NCBI RefSeq assembly: GCF_003945595.2
Contig: NW_024104357.1
Span: 1 to 64,000, forward strand
Source: Pipra filicauda
Taxonomy: Eukaryota > Chordata > Aves > Passeriformes > Pipridae
Direction of reading: 5' to 3'
DNA length: 64,000 bases
Shown: positions 19,694 through 30,959 of the stretch, in pieces
How positions within the stretch are numbered: the stretch's first letter is position 1
Layout: each line of letters starts with the position of its first letter
The notes under the pieces: model-generated
Database searches by the model: none
Seen by the model: only the letters and a program-made list of their open reading frames with translations
What the model was told of the DNA's origin: nothing
Position numbers and translations under genes: made by a program

Positions 19694-20335
19694 CACTTTA
19701 CCTGAGATCTTCCCTCAAAACATCCCCTGCATGTGCTTTCCAAGTTCCCTCAGCTTTACCTCCGTGAAACTCTCAGTCCCCTCTGTGTTACCTCACCAAG
19801 GGTGACGGAGTTCAAGAAGCTTTTTCCTCAATAACTCCACTGAAAGACCGTGCTGCCCTTCTGACGCTGCTGCTCAACACTGTATTACGTCTTTAATAGC
19901 CCAAAATCTTCTCTAGGGCAACTTCACAACCTTTTATCGAGTTTCTCCAAAGCGCCTTTTACCTGCGCCCGCCTCACGGCCCGGGGAGCGGCAGGACACT
20001 GCTGCTGAGGGGAGGGCGGGAAAAGCAGCGCAGCCTCGGCGACCGCCCCGCCCCGCCCCGTCTGGTCTCCCTCAAGGCACCCTCAGGGCCCCTCAGTGAC
20101 CCTTCAGAGCACCCTTTTCGCCCTGTGTCCCTCACAGCCCCTAAAGGGACACAGGAGACACTCGCATAGCCCCCGGGCACCCTCTTCCCCCTCAGAGACA
20201 AACAGAACACCCACCTCTCCCTCAGTGATACAGGGCATACTCAGGTCCCTCTCAGTGAGTCACACAGCCCCTCAGGGGTACACAAGGTACCCACCTCCCC
20301 CTCAGGGACACAGGTGGCACCCACTTTCCTGGGAT
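19694..20335 (+). repeat. Macrosatellite 2, unit 3 (truncated, diverged)
   Basis: About 640 bp. The left part follows unit 2 with substitutions. The C-rich segment here is a purer GC box ('gaccgccccgccccgccccg' at 20040-20059), where units 1 and 2 have a decayed form. The subunit region is shortened and rearranged, ending at about 20335 before a T/A-rich junction. Confidence 0.85.
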
Positions 20336-21015
20336 AATTTTTTTTTCAAATGATCAAGTTGGGATCATTCACACCTGAAAGTCCTTAAAAAAAACCACAT
20401 TTGGCTGAGGCACTTCACACACACTAACCAGCTTTTGACATGAATTTTGGAATACTCAGGAAATTACAGAAGCATGAAACCTGTGAATAATTTAGGAGTA
20501 TTTTTGAAGGACTTGTAGTTAAAGGGCCTGTTAACTTGATATGATCCAGGTGAAATAGAGGAAAAAGGCAAACGATTTCAGTGATAAAGAATTAAATTAA
20601 TACAATTAATTTATAGAAAATAGGCCTAATTTAACTCTCTGAGAGATTACAGATGTAATTCTACTGTGGAGATATCATATGCTTTAACTGTTAGTTTGTT
20701 AATCCAGCGAGCTCAATATGCTACTGCTCATTTATAATAGCTGGCACTGTAGCACATACAGTCTGGAACTGATGGGTTAGAGAAATAATGCCAGTGAGAA
20801 ATAATCATCCAGCGAGGCTGTTTAAAATTGTGTCTTCCAAAGGAAAGCACTAAAAGAAAAGTGATGCCAGTTTTATGCATCCCCTGCATTTAAATATAAA
20901 ATCACCATGGAGTTTTTTTTGTTGTTGTTGTTTTTTAAGTGAATTTTAATACCTGTGATTTGGATTTGAACACATGTCAAGGGACACTTCTAACAGTCGT
21001 TTTAGCTGTGTCTAA
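20336..21015. other. Single-copy DNA, no feature recognised
   Basis: AT-rich flank of the second array; no coding, RNA or mobile-element signal seen. Confidence 0.5.
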
Positions 21016-21083
21016 ATATAGACACAATATAGACACAATATAGACACAATATAGACACAATATAGACACATACACAATATAGA
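21016..21083 (+). repeat. 11-bp minisatellite (atatagacaca)
   Basis: About six tandem copies of an 11-bp motif atatagacaca, the last ones slightly altered ('gacacatacacaatatag'). An odd period for a simple repeat; no function inferred. Confidence 0.9.
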
Positions 21084-21587
21084 GATTGGAAAAGGGGGTG
21101 ATAGGTATAGGGAGGGAACGAGCAAGATTACAGTGTCACTATTCCAGTCTGTAAGAATCTCCAGTCGCTGACTATTTCTTATGTCTCTCTCTCTCCTGAT
21201 AAATGTCACTATGCAGACGCTGATCAGACAGTAGAATGCTTAGGAGTTTATTTGGAGTTAATGGGTTGGTGGAAGTCCAAACTCTGCAACATGATAAAAA
21301 AACTATTTTTCTATGCAGAAGCATCAATTATTCACAACATAGCCACACCTTAGGAAAAGAGGGGGAGAAATGGACTCTGGAAATAAATGAGAGGGCTCCA
21401 TAGTGTAAAAGTAAAATAGATCATTTTGAAGGAAAGAGACCACTGCAGAATCTAATTCATTTGCAAAATCCTCTCCTCCATTTAGGCTCCACAGTAATTG
21501 TTAAGTCTTCCCTTTTGATGAGTTTTATCAAGGTTTTTTTGTGTCTTTTGCCACTTGTTTGGGATGAAATCTAAGAATACATGACCA

Positions 21588-21752
21588 GCCCATAACCCAG
21601 GGAGGTGGTGGATTCTCCATCCCTGGAGATTTTTAAGATGAGACTGGATGTGGCATCAGTGCCATGGCCTGGGAACCACAGCGGGGTTGGATCAAGGGTT
21701 GGACTTGATGATCTCAGAGGTCTTTTCCAACCCGGTTGATTCTGTGATTCTT
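21588..21752 (+). mobile_element. CR1 LINE, 3' end fragment
   Basis: The stretch reads 'agggaggtggtggattctcc', 'atccctggagatttttaaga', 'gggttggacttgatgatctc' and ends in 'gattctgtgattctt', the canonical 3' end of an avian CR1 in + orientation. It is a 5'-truncated ~165-bp copy with modest divergence. Confidence 0.9.
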
Positions 21753-24700
21753 TCAGGCACTTTTGGAACATACTAGATCTCTTACCCATCCCAAAGGCCC
21801 ATATACATATTGAATCTGCAAATATGCTTGGGAACTACTCTAAATCAGCACGCTACTTGGAGTTGTCACCACTTGGTACAGTGATGAATACTGTGTTCAT
21901 TGAGGCCTCCTGCTGCAGGAAAAAAACCTGCAGAGTGCAGTCTTGTGCTTGAGGTTACCTCTAGCCCTAGTTTCTGTTGACAGTAAAACTCCTCTTCACG
22001 GATGGCTAGAAATAGTTTGGGGTTTTTTTGGTTAGGCTTTTTTTGTTGATTTGGGGGGGGGGGGGGGTTTGCACTCTTTTTTTTAAAGAAAATCTCCTGA
22101 AACCTGTAGCAAAGGTTGTTAAGAGGCTGATACTTATTTCTCAGATACTCCTGAAACTCAGATTTCTCCTGAGACTTATCACTGTGAGATGATCTATACC
22201 TTACAGAATTATTGAATGAGAGTTATGCTTATGGCTTTTTGCCTGATGTTTCTGAGGTGTTATATGTTATGGAGACTTTGACACTTTCAGGACAAGTGTC
22301 AAAATCTGATTATAATTCCTTCGGACAGTATTTCTACTAAAATATATAGGTCATCACAAACAATATTTTTGACCTTGTAGTTTTTTTGACATCTGAGAAT
22401 GCACAAGACTACACAGCAGTCTGTCAAAAGTAGCATTGTATCTCTAACATGAACTTAAAGGATAAAAATTACTCTGCACAAACAACTTTATTTTCAAAAC
22501 AAGAGGAAAACATACAGTATTTGTCCAAAAGTTTAACTGAAAGCCATAATTATGGCTAATGAAGACAAAGAGACAGCATTTTATGAAAGTTTGTCATTTT
22601 GACCTTATTGAATCATCAGCTGTGTTCCATTTTCAGTGGGGATTTTTATGTTAAAATAGCCAGAGCTTTCAACTGTCACAAATAAAATGGTTAAAATTAG
22701 TGCAAGGTCTCTTTCATGTGGAGAAAAAGCATGTAAAACCTAAACAATTCCAAAACTTCCTTCTTTATTATTAAATTAGTTCTGGTAACATCCCTCTGCC
22801 TGATGCACCAGCTTATTGCCCAGGCTTCAAGATATCTTTTTAAAATTTACTTTGTATTGCAAAGTGTCAGTTGAAAGTACCTGGTGTTATTATGGTCAAA
22901 TATTTTATTACAAGGAGTCCTACTAATCCAATAAAAACAAGAAGGTAGCTTACCAGGAATGTTTTTACGGAACAGCTTAAAACCAGGCTGATCATATGTA
23001 CAACTTCCAAGATAAATGACAAACTTTAAAAATTGTTTTTTAATCCAAGTTATTCTCACTAATCCACATAAATATTTTTGACATTTATTATGTTTAATAA
23101 GTCTGTCCAGCCTCCACCTGGAAATACTAAAAGATATGTGTTGCCTCACTTTTGTGAATTATGAGCTACTGGAATAACCTTAAGAAGTTTTAGTAATATT
23201 TTTACTGTCTAGCACTGTCTTCAAAATACATTATACTCTCTCTAAGCTGATATTTGATGATAGGGAATCATAGATCTTTCAATAAACAAAACAAGATCCA
23301 GAATCTTTAAAGAGCTGGACCAGCTCCTAACCTCCAACAAAGTCTGGGCAAATCTCCCTGTAATTCTCAAGGTGTTAATAATTGAAAAAAAAAATAATTA
23401 TGTACCCCCACAGAAAACTGATATAGCCCAGTGGCTTGAGAAGCGTAGATGAAAAGTGTGGTTTGTGTACATATTCCCCTACTTGGTGACAAAAACCATA
23501 CATTTTGAGAAATAAGAGAAAAAAACCTAAAATGCCAAACTCCATGTGATAAAAGAAATAATTATAATTAAAAATCTTAACCAAATTTCTGTCAGAGGCA
23601 TCTTTCATAGCTCTACCTTCTTGCAAAGGGATTGTAACAAACAATTTAGTAAAAATGTGTTACATTTAGAACACTGCAGGCTTAATCTGGTTGCCCACAC
23701 ATGGGCACATGGTACCAGTTAGGATGCTGCTGGTGCCTACCCAGCTGCCATCCCAAAAGGGCTCTCATAGGTTCTCTGTCACATCTGACAGCCCTCTGCA
23801 TCAACACCATACCAAATTAAAAAAAAAAAATTAAAAATTCAGCTAGTGCACTATTCAATAATTATAAGTGAAAAACTTTTAGATTCTTTTATCAACTTAT
23901 TTTGCTTTTACAACCAGATTTCATCCATTATATCCTAGTCAGTAGTTTAGGTAAAAAATTCCATCCAACATCCTTATAATCTGTAATAGAAACAAGCATA
24001 AAATAATCATACAGGAAGCAGCGAAATAGAGATTTTACACATCTAAATGCAATCTCTAGCAATTCAGGTCTTTTCTCAGGCTAATAATAGAGCTGCTTAG
24101 ATTTAACAGCAGAAGACAATTGCATGTCACAGAGTGGCATAATACAAAATGAGAAACTTTTAATATCTGTGAGAAAAATTACATTATTAGCATTTATAAT
24201 ATAACCTATAATGTACTGTATTTCCATCACTTAAGAGTAGTATTTGTTTCATCTATTCAGAGCAACTCTGGATATGAAGATCTAATTCCTGGACACAATC
24301 TTATTACAGCATCTGAGATCAACAGGACTGTTGCTGCCTTTCCTGCACTCACAGGACTTGTGGGTACAGACTCTGAGGACACATTCATGTTTAATTATTG
24401 TGAAAATGTCACATAAAGAAATGAGAAGGGTGTTAAATCACTGTACAAAGATTTAAACTGGAAGCTGGTAAGGTTTTAATAACACTCTGCTTGTGAATTA
24501 TGCTTCCAATAACACATAAATGTATTATGAAGCTTTAGCTGGTATAAAGCAGTTTCTTATGGTTTAATGTATTTGAAAAGAGAATGGCTGTACTTTGTGG
24601 TAACAGAAATACCAATTATGTATCTAACTCTTAGTTTAATTCACTTAATGATAGCTGCAGTTAAGGCAAACACCAAGCTTAAATTCTTGCTCTTCAGTTT
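21753..24700. other. AT-rich single-copy DNA; a G15 tract, otherwise empty
   Basis: No gene recognised. A pure G15 run at 22053-22067 interrupts T-rich DNA. Minus-strand frames at 22847-23149 and 23375-23644 show no domain. Confidence 0.5.
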
Positions 24701-25080
24701 GTGAAAGCAGAGGACAATATTAATTCCCCATGTTTATGGGAGTGCAGTAATGGAAGCCTCCTTTTCCACAGAGCTGGGACCCAGCCTGCTGCTGCACAGC
24801 CATGTGCCCTCAGGGAGTGCCTCTCCCACGAGCTGGGCTCCAGCTGCACCCCGGGCCAGCTCCTGCCCGGTGCCCCATGGCCATGGCAGCTCCTCCATCA
24901 CCAGCCATTCCCCCTCACCTACCACAGCATCTTCAGCCTTTCCTCTGTAGCCCAGGATATCCAACCACCCAACTGCTGCAGGCAAGGGTGGTGGGGCAGT
25001 TTGAAGGATGCTCACACACTTGGTTCTTGGTGTATGAGGTTCCCGTGTTGGGAATCTCTGTGAGGAGAGGTCGGGGCTGC
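24701..25080. other. GC-rich patch with overlapping ORFs, unassigned
   Basis: Frames are open on both strands (the longest is minus-strand 24734-25306, 190 codons), but the peptides are low-complexity Pro/Ser/Gly-rich and unlike any family I know. It may be the upstream part of the ERVL-like relic that follows. Confidence 0.3.
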
Positions 25081-25605
25081 CCCGTGCCCAACAAAGCGAA
25101 TTCCAACCAGTTCCAGGACAGCCCCACCACGGGGCACAGCTGAGCCCCTTACTGACACTGGTGGTAACAACAGACAGAGGTGGAAAAACTGCAGAGTGTG
25201 GGGTGTGAGAAACGATCACCCAGGTCAGAGGTGGAAGAGGAGCTCCAGGTGCCCCTGCAGCCCCCAGCGAGGTCGTGGTGGAGCAGACTTCTTCCTGAAG
25301 GACCACAGCCTGTGGAGAAGATCCATGGAGGGGCAGGGGAGAAGCACGAACTCTAGGTTGTGTAAGTGGAGAATGGCACAGGTGCTTGCTCTGTCATGAG
25401 CCATGTGAATTGTCCTCACAAGAATCCAGCCTGCTAAGCCCACCTTGCCTCAGCAGGTGAAAGCAACAGCAGCACTAGACATTTTGAGGATGGCTTTGTG
25501 GCAGCCTTGTATAAAAAGCTGCTCAGCCTTCAGATTCTTCATTTTACTGACTAACGAAGAGAAGAGGAGCTCTGTTCTTGCAGTACAATTACCACAATAA
25601 AGAGT
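25081..25605 (+). mobile_element. Probable avian ERVL-type (class III) LTR-element relic
   Basis: Segments such as 'ccccttactgacactggtgg', 'gaggtggaagaggagctcca', 'gtgcccctgcag' and 'acagcctgtggagaagatcc' resemble, in order, the non-coding leader common to avian ERVL elements. Downstream, TATAAAAA at 25510-25517 and AATAAA at 25596-25601, followed by an A-run (25611-25620), could be the promoter and polyadenylation signals of a decayed LTR. The family call is from memory of the repeat's look; boundaries are approximate. Confidence 0.4.
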
Positions 25606-25620
25606 TCTTTAAAAAAAAAA

Positions 25621-28435
25621 TCCCATGTTGTCATACTGGGTTCTAGCGACAGACCGTCCCTCTGAAAGAAAAATCAACACATTATGGAAAACTTGGAAGA
25701 AGGGATATTTATTGTATTACAAGATTTTTACCTCATGTATATATGGAAATATTATTCTGTTAAAAAAGGCCTCATCACAACCCTGACTGAAGGGGAGCCA
25801 TGACAGAGCCTGACAGCTCAGATTTGTCCTGGCTGCTTCTTTTCTGATTTAAATAGCAGCCTCCAGACCCAGCCCCCATCCCTGCATCTGCTTTAGCTGG
25901 AAGTAAGAACATCCAAAATTTACACAGACAGACGCCTTTTGGCCTCAAAACAGCTGCCAGCCCTTCAAAAGCCACCACTATTCTGTTCCCACAGTTCCAT
26001 CATTGAGAAGGCAACCACAATATTTCATGTATATTTAATACTAACATGAAATATTGATTAGCCTTTCCAGCTTTAAGTTCTGTTTAGCATTTTATCTCAA
26101 ACCTCAGCTTGGCACCAAAAAAACCCCCATACACCTGGAAAGATTTCAGTCCCTAAATCCAGGAAAACTATAGTGAAGTGAGTTGCTTCTTAAAATCACA
26201 ATTAGAAGTTTATTTGCATAATCACCCCTCTTACACTTTAAATTATCTTTTCATTGCAGCAATACAGGAACTTTTTAAGAGATGTTAAAGGATTTGAGCC
26301 TGCATTATCTAATCACTCTTATGCAACCTGTCAGTAAATCAATGTATTGTGTATGACTGGACATGCCTGGCATATCCTTCCTAGCTGTCTACCCCAAGAG
26401 TAAAACCCACTGACATTCTGGGCATTTCAGATCCCACACCTCAACCTCCAGTGCAACACAAAGCCCTCATACTGCAGCATCTCTAAAAACCCATGAGAGT
26501 GCAAACTGGACCTAGCCCAGCCCCCTGACCAAGAATACAGGCTTTAAGGCAACCCCTTGGGTATCCCTGCCTGCATGGACAGCCTTGCCCTGATGATCAG
26601 GGTACCCACAGCCTCTGCCACCTGCACAAGGGGCATGGGGAGGTGAACAAAAGCAAAAACTCAACCCACACAAAGGTGGAGGATGCAGTTGAGGCATAGC
26701 TGGAATTACACAGGAGGCACGAGTGGCACAGCACAGTCTGTGCCAGGGCACCCACTGCAGAACAGCAGCATGAGGAAAGAGCAAGAGTGCTTCAAGATGG
26801 GGACACACAGCAGCTGGGGGAACAAGAGGTGTCCAAGGAAAGGCTAGAGCCAGCCTGCCACACCTGCACCCCCTGTGTCCTACCACAGGAGGAAGGGGCT
26901 GAACCTGAGCACACGATGCTCATGGGCACCCCACCTGGGTACTGGCACTGGCAGCTGGGGGACACAGCCTGCAACAGAGTCAGGCCCTCACCCAGCTCTA
27001 GTGGAAGCTCTAGAAGCTGCAGGCCAAACAATCACACCTCAGTGCTCATCTGCACCAGAAATGATGCTTTAGTGTGCCAGCACCCTCCTTGCCAGGTGTG
27101 TGGGCAGGGAGAAGTTAATCTTCAGTTTGTGCACACTTCTGTCTTCTACTATGACTCCCTCCAAAACTCTACCTTTCAAGCCCAGAAAAAAAAAAAAAAA
27201 CAACCCCCACTTAAAATATGCATTTTGAAATCCTATTAAAACTGTTCTCTGCTATATTAACCACTGGCTAATCAACATCCTTTCCTGGCTTTAAGGAGAG
27301 CAGCTGCCAAGAAGTGACCTTCAACTCACTCCCACAGCAGAGGTTTTGTTAGAGACATAACCCTGCAAGAGACGAGTTCTAGCTGAATGTTATGTCATGT
27401 TTTAAGATGTTAAACATTTTAAAATACACAAGTTACTTAAGCTTTAAACAAAGTGCTAAAATACAAAGACCAAAGCTTTTCCTCAATTAAGACAGTATAT
27501 TAGTTCTGCTTATCTCTGCTTTTGCTGAAACAGGTGACATTACAGCTCACTTCACGTGTCCATAGCCATTATTCCCTATTTCACACTAAACTTCCACCTT
27601 ATTAGTCAGACAGGTTTTTTCCAGGGACAACTTTCATTTGAGCAAGCCTCATGTGTTTAAACAAGAGGAACTCTCACCAGTACCCATCTTCTCCCTAATG
27701 GAGTAACAGAACTTCACAATTCTTGTAGTTCCATAATTACAGGTATAAGATGTAGGAATTCCTCCTGTCTTTAAACAGTGTCAGTTCATCTCAGAGGGTT
27801 AAAAAAATAAAAATCACATCTTATGCAACAGACTAATAAAAACGCTACATATCAGCATAACAAGCAATATGTAACTGGCAGTTCTGCTTGTGGAGGAAGT
27901 TTTGCAAAGCCTCCTGGTGTCAAGCATCTGGAACACCTCAGCATGCTGTAAAGTAATAGCCCAGCTCCTTGCTTGCAGAAGAATCAAGTATATATTCCAG
28001 ATACTTAGCACTGTTTTCCCTTGTGTCAGCAGCTCCTGTGAACAGGTCCAATCCATCCAGACACCTTCCATCTCACAACAGTGGTATACTTGAAGAAAGG
28101 GACACCAGTTTCAGTCTATATATGTGGAGGATTAAATGCAACTAGGCAGGCAGGATAGAACCACAGGAAGGACCCTCAGGAACATCCTTGTTCAGTCATT
28201 TTGTTTGCTGGAGTTGCATCTGTGACACAGAAGTGCTTACTTAGGTCTGTGGGCTCAGAAAGGGGCTACAGAAGCCTTCCAAATTCCAGAGGCATGAGAT
28301 AGAGATACTTCTATATATCCAGAGTCAGCTGAATGAAGCAAACAGCTAAAAAAATGTTATCAAATATACTCAATAGCAAGATCACTGCATCTCAGGAGTC
28401 TGTGCTGACACTTCACAGAAACCAGGAGAGTATTA
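25621..28435. other. Single-copy DNA downstream of PIF1, no gene recognised
   Basis: Mixed-composition DNA. A GC-richer patch (26500-27100) has open frames on both strands without recognisable domains. An A15 tract lies at 27186-27200. The segment just below 28436 would hold the PIF1 3' untranslated region. Confidence 0.45.
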
Positions 28436-28492
28436 TCAGCTGCATTTCACATTCTCCTTCTCATCAGCATCTGAATAGGTGTGTAGTGAATC
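28436..28492 (-). CDS. PIF1: PIF1 partial, terminal coding exon
   Basis: 57 bp, 18 codons plus TGA. Acceptor 'ttctccccaaag' above 28492. Found by looking for an acidic tail; [18 protein letters not shown] fits the family's acidic '...SDQEN...' ending. Confidence 0.8.
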   Translation of the reverse strand, partial: DSLHTYSDADEKENVKCS

Positions 28493-30774
28493 CTTTGGGG
28501 AGAAAGAAGACATAAAAAAAAAATGGAACAGATTTCTTTTGTGCCCATTTCCCCTTCATTCCTTACTGCAAGAGGAAGACCAAAGAATCCCAACCTATCC
28601 TTTTGCCCACAGGGCCAGGTAGTTTTATACAATCCCAAAACTACTGTAGATATTTTACCACCAAGAGCTGCCCTGCCACATTCTCTCTCTGCAGTTTCGT
28701 CTCTCCTACCACTACAAGTTTTAATTTGAATGGTCTTGCTTAGGAAGAAAAAGAAGCATCTCAGTGCCAACATCTCTCATCTTGGTAGCACAAAGCAGGC
28801 TTTGCTATCATGAGGTTTTTCTTTACCTGGGTTAAAAGCTGATGACGTCTTAACTGTCTATAGAACTGCAGCACAGAAGGATCAGCTCTCACTACTTTTG
28901 GGTCAAAATCCAGAACACGGAGACCTGCAAGGCGACGGGCTCGGGAGAGAGCTACGTAAGCCTGCCCACTTTCAAAGACATGAGACAGGGAGATTTCCAC
29001 ACAGTCTAAAGACATGCCCTGCCAAAGACACAGAGAACTTTGTTACAGAACAAACAAAAAAGAACACTGTGCTGCACCAACACTAACCTGTGAGTCTGTC
29101 AAAGGTACCGTTCTTGGTGTAAGGGCTTGATTAAAAAAAAAAAAAAAAAAGAAGTCTTTTGTTTTACTGTGTAACTGATTAAAAGATGAGAATCAGAAAG
29201 GAAAGGCAGTTTTCTACTGTCAGTAAATTGCTAGCAGATAGTAGAATCCACTAACTAACTCCAGAGAACCTCTTGTTGCACAAAACTCCATAAATCCCAT
29301 CTAATCAACACAGCAGGGAAAGAAATCCTGCTGGTTTCACTCCTAGTAGTTAACTAGAACAGTCACCATTCTCAAGCAGTCCTCAGGTAGATCAGAGAGT
29401 TTGGGTTAGGCCTGTCTGCAGGGCTGTCCTGGGCACAGCCTGCACTGGTTTAAACAGTGGCACCGGAACAATAAACAGTGGCATGGGAACAAACTCACAG
29501 GTCTCCAAGACCAGTATTTATCAAAGTGTATGAAGTCTTCTGGAAGGGAAGGAACTTTGAGAAAGTTACACTGTTACACTGAAAAAAACCAAACACACAC
29601 CACTAAAGAGCGAGCCCAGCCCAAAGAGCACAGCTGTGGCTCTGGCAGCTGCCTCAGTTACACTGTAAACCTCAGGGTCTCTAGTGCTGATGACTCTCAA
29701 GGAAACACTGCTCTCATCAGCCCACAGTGGTAGATAATGCTGCTTTACAGTCCAACACCAACTATGCAGATGGCAGCACCCCATGGAAACTCCAGCAGTG
29801 TATCTAGTCCATCTGTGACCCTATAGGCAGGCATCATGAGCAGAAGAGGTGCAGCTTAACACACATATTCTGGAGTTCCCCCCCCCCAACAAGGGCCTTT
29901 CAGCTTTCCCTCCTGTTTTACCAGCAATGCAAGCTCACCCAGGAAATAAGGCTTACGATGGTGTGGAAGTCTTTAGACAGCTGTACAAGGACACCCACCT
30001 GACTCTTGTGAATGGAAATGGCCCATGCCAATTTTAAAGGCAGCTGTTGACGACTCAGGTGAACTCCTGATGGTCCTTTGAAGACCCATTTCTCCATTCT
30101 TATGACCTGTGTGACCCCACAGAGAAACCTCACCTTAGGCAGCCCTGTAGGAATGGGAGCAGGAGAGAAACAGAGATGTATTCCTGACACTCAAAAGCCA
30201 GGAAGTCAGCAGCCTAAGAATACTTTTTTTCCCCCCCTCCTAAACCAAACCTAAACCCGCAAACAGTAAATAGCATGTACTGAAATGATGTTTGGCACCT
30301 ACTTAAGGCAGAAGAATTAAAGTCAGGTATTTTATCAGCTGAGATGCAGAGAAAAATACATATTGCAGGTAGCAGAACATTAATCTTTGAGAAAAAACAA
30401 ACAAAAACTTGCTTGAACAAAACAAAACAGGAAATGCAAATGAGCACCCACATCTAGACAACACAGAAAAGCAAACACAAGAGGCCCATAGATAGCTACA
30501 GCTGATGCAGTGCATGACATCACAGCTGGTGAGAGCCCCAAGCCTGCAGAGATCTCCTCTCTGCTTTCCCTCAAATTATTCTTACCAGGCAGTAAACAAA
30601 GCTGAGAAGTCATCAGCCATCAATGAAAAATTGTTTTGTTATTTTCCCCCCTCTTCCTTCAACAAGAGATCAAGAAGCTCACTTACCCTTCTGTTCACTT
30701 TCAAATCCTACAACAACGCCTCGTGTCCCGTTCACCAGCCCTTGAGACACATCCAGATTCTTTGCTAGCATCAC
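28436..30774 (-). CDS. PIF1: PIF1 5'-to-3' DNA helicase, last four coding exons
   Basis: PIF1 is a superfamily 1B ATP-dependent helicase that unwinds DNA, including G-quadruplexes, in nucleus and mitochondria. Four minus-strand exons (30774-30687, 30144-29999, 29018-28827, 28492-28436) join in frame to 160 residues plus a TGA stop. Residues 1-30 carry [20 protein letters not shown]. Residues 64-80 ([17 protein letters not shown]) are helicase motif V. Residues 96-108 ([13 protein letters not shown]) are motif VI. The tail [12 protein letters not shown] is like the acidic vertebrate C-terminus. All introns have GT-AG ends and no frame is broken. A full vertebrate PIF1 is about 640 residues, so roughly the first three quarters, including the Walker motifs, are absent. 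I saw no upstream exons to the window's end. It could be a 5'-truncated duplicate or a gene split by a very large intron. Confidence 0.9.
28827..29018 (-). CDS. PIF1: PIF1 partial, exon C (motif VI)
   Basis: 192 bp, 64 codons from [10 protein letters not shown] to LLTQ. Acceptor 'gtctttggcag'; donor CAG|GTAAAG at 28827/28826. Reading on past the donor stays open for 21 more codons, so an intron-retained form would end differently. Confidence 0.95.
29999..30144 (-). CDS. PIF1: PIF1 partial, exon B (motif V)
   Basis: 146 bp. Acceptor 'cattcctacag' above 30144; donor CAG|GTGGGT at 29999/29998. It completes the split Gly codon and encodes 48 further residues ending AISIHKSQ. Confidence 0.92.
30687..30774 (-). 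CDS. PIF1: PIF1 partial, exon A (first recognised)
   Basis: 88 bp. The acceptor reads 'tttctctgtag' just above 30774 and the donor is AAGG|GTAAGT at 30687/30686, a strong consensus. Encodes 29 residues plus one base of a split Gly codon. In the vertebrate family this segment follows directly on the '...LGAQ' segment of the preceding exon, which is not found here. Confidence 0.9.
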
Positions 30775-30959
30775 CTACAGAGAAAAAGAAAAATCCTTCA
30801 GTGCACTGGGTTTACAGCCTGTTCAGCCACCTGCAGCTAAACTTCTTTCCAGGAAGCATGAGCACATCAGGCTGACATGGCCACAATCTCCTATCCTGCC
30901 TATTGCAGGACAGAGCACCATCTCCAACTGAAATTACTTCACAGCCTTTCCTTCCTAGG

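Larger units (their letters stand above)
17561..20335 (+). repeat. Second macrosatellite, ~1.06-1.08 kb units, 2.6 copies
   Basis: Direct tandem copies can be phased on 'cactttacctgag' at 17561, 18616 and 19694, giving periods of 1055 and 1078 bp. The third copy ends after about 640 bp and is more diverged in its last third. Each unit has two parts: a left part with 'aaaacatcccctgcatgtgc' and a GC-box-like C-rich segment, and a right part made of many diverged ~30-bp subunits starting CCCTCAGTGAC. It shows no similarity to the 5067-12756 array. It begins about 50 bp after the ERV LTR. Confidence 0.93.

Noticed and set aside
5067..20335. Telomeric origin of the arrays
   Set aside because: The TTACAGGG-like motif only superficially recalls TTAGGG; no true TTAGGG tandem run is present.
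24734..25306. Minus-strand 190-codon ORF
   Set aside because: Low-complexity composition, no domain, and overlap with an ERVL-like non-coding relic on the other strand.
28761..28826. PIF1 C-terminus read straight through the exon C donor (ending QDERCWH)
   Set aside because: A consensus donor (CAG|GTAAAG) and a downstream in-frame exon with the family's acidic tail make the spliced ending much more likely.
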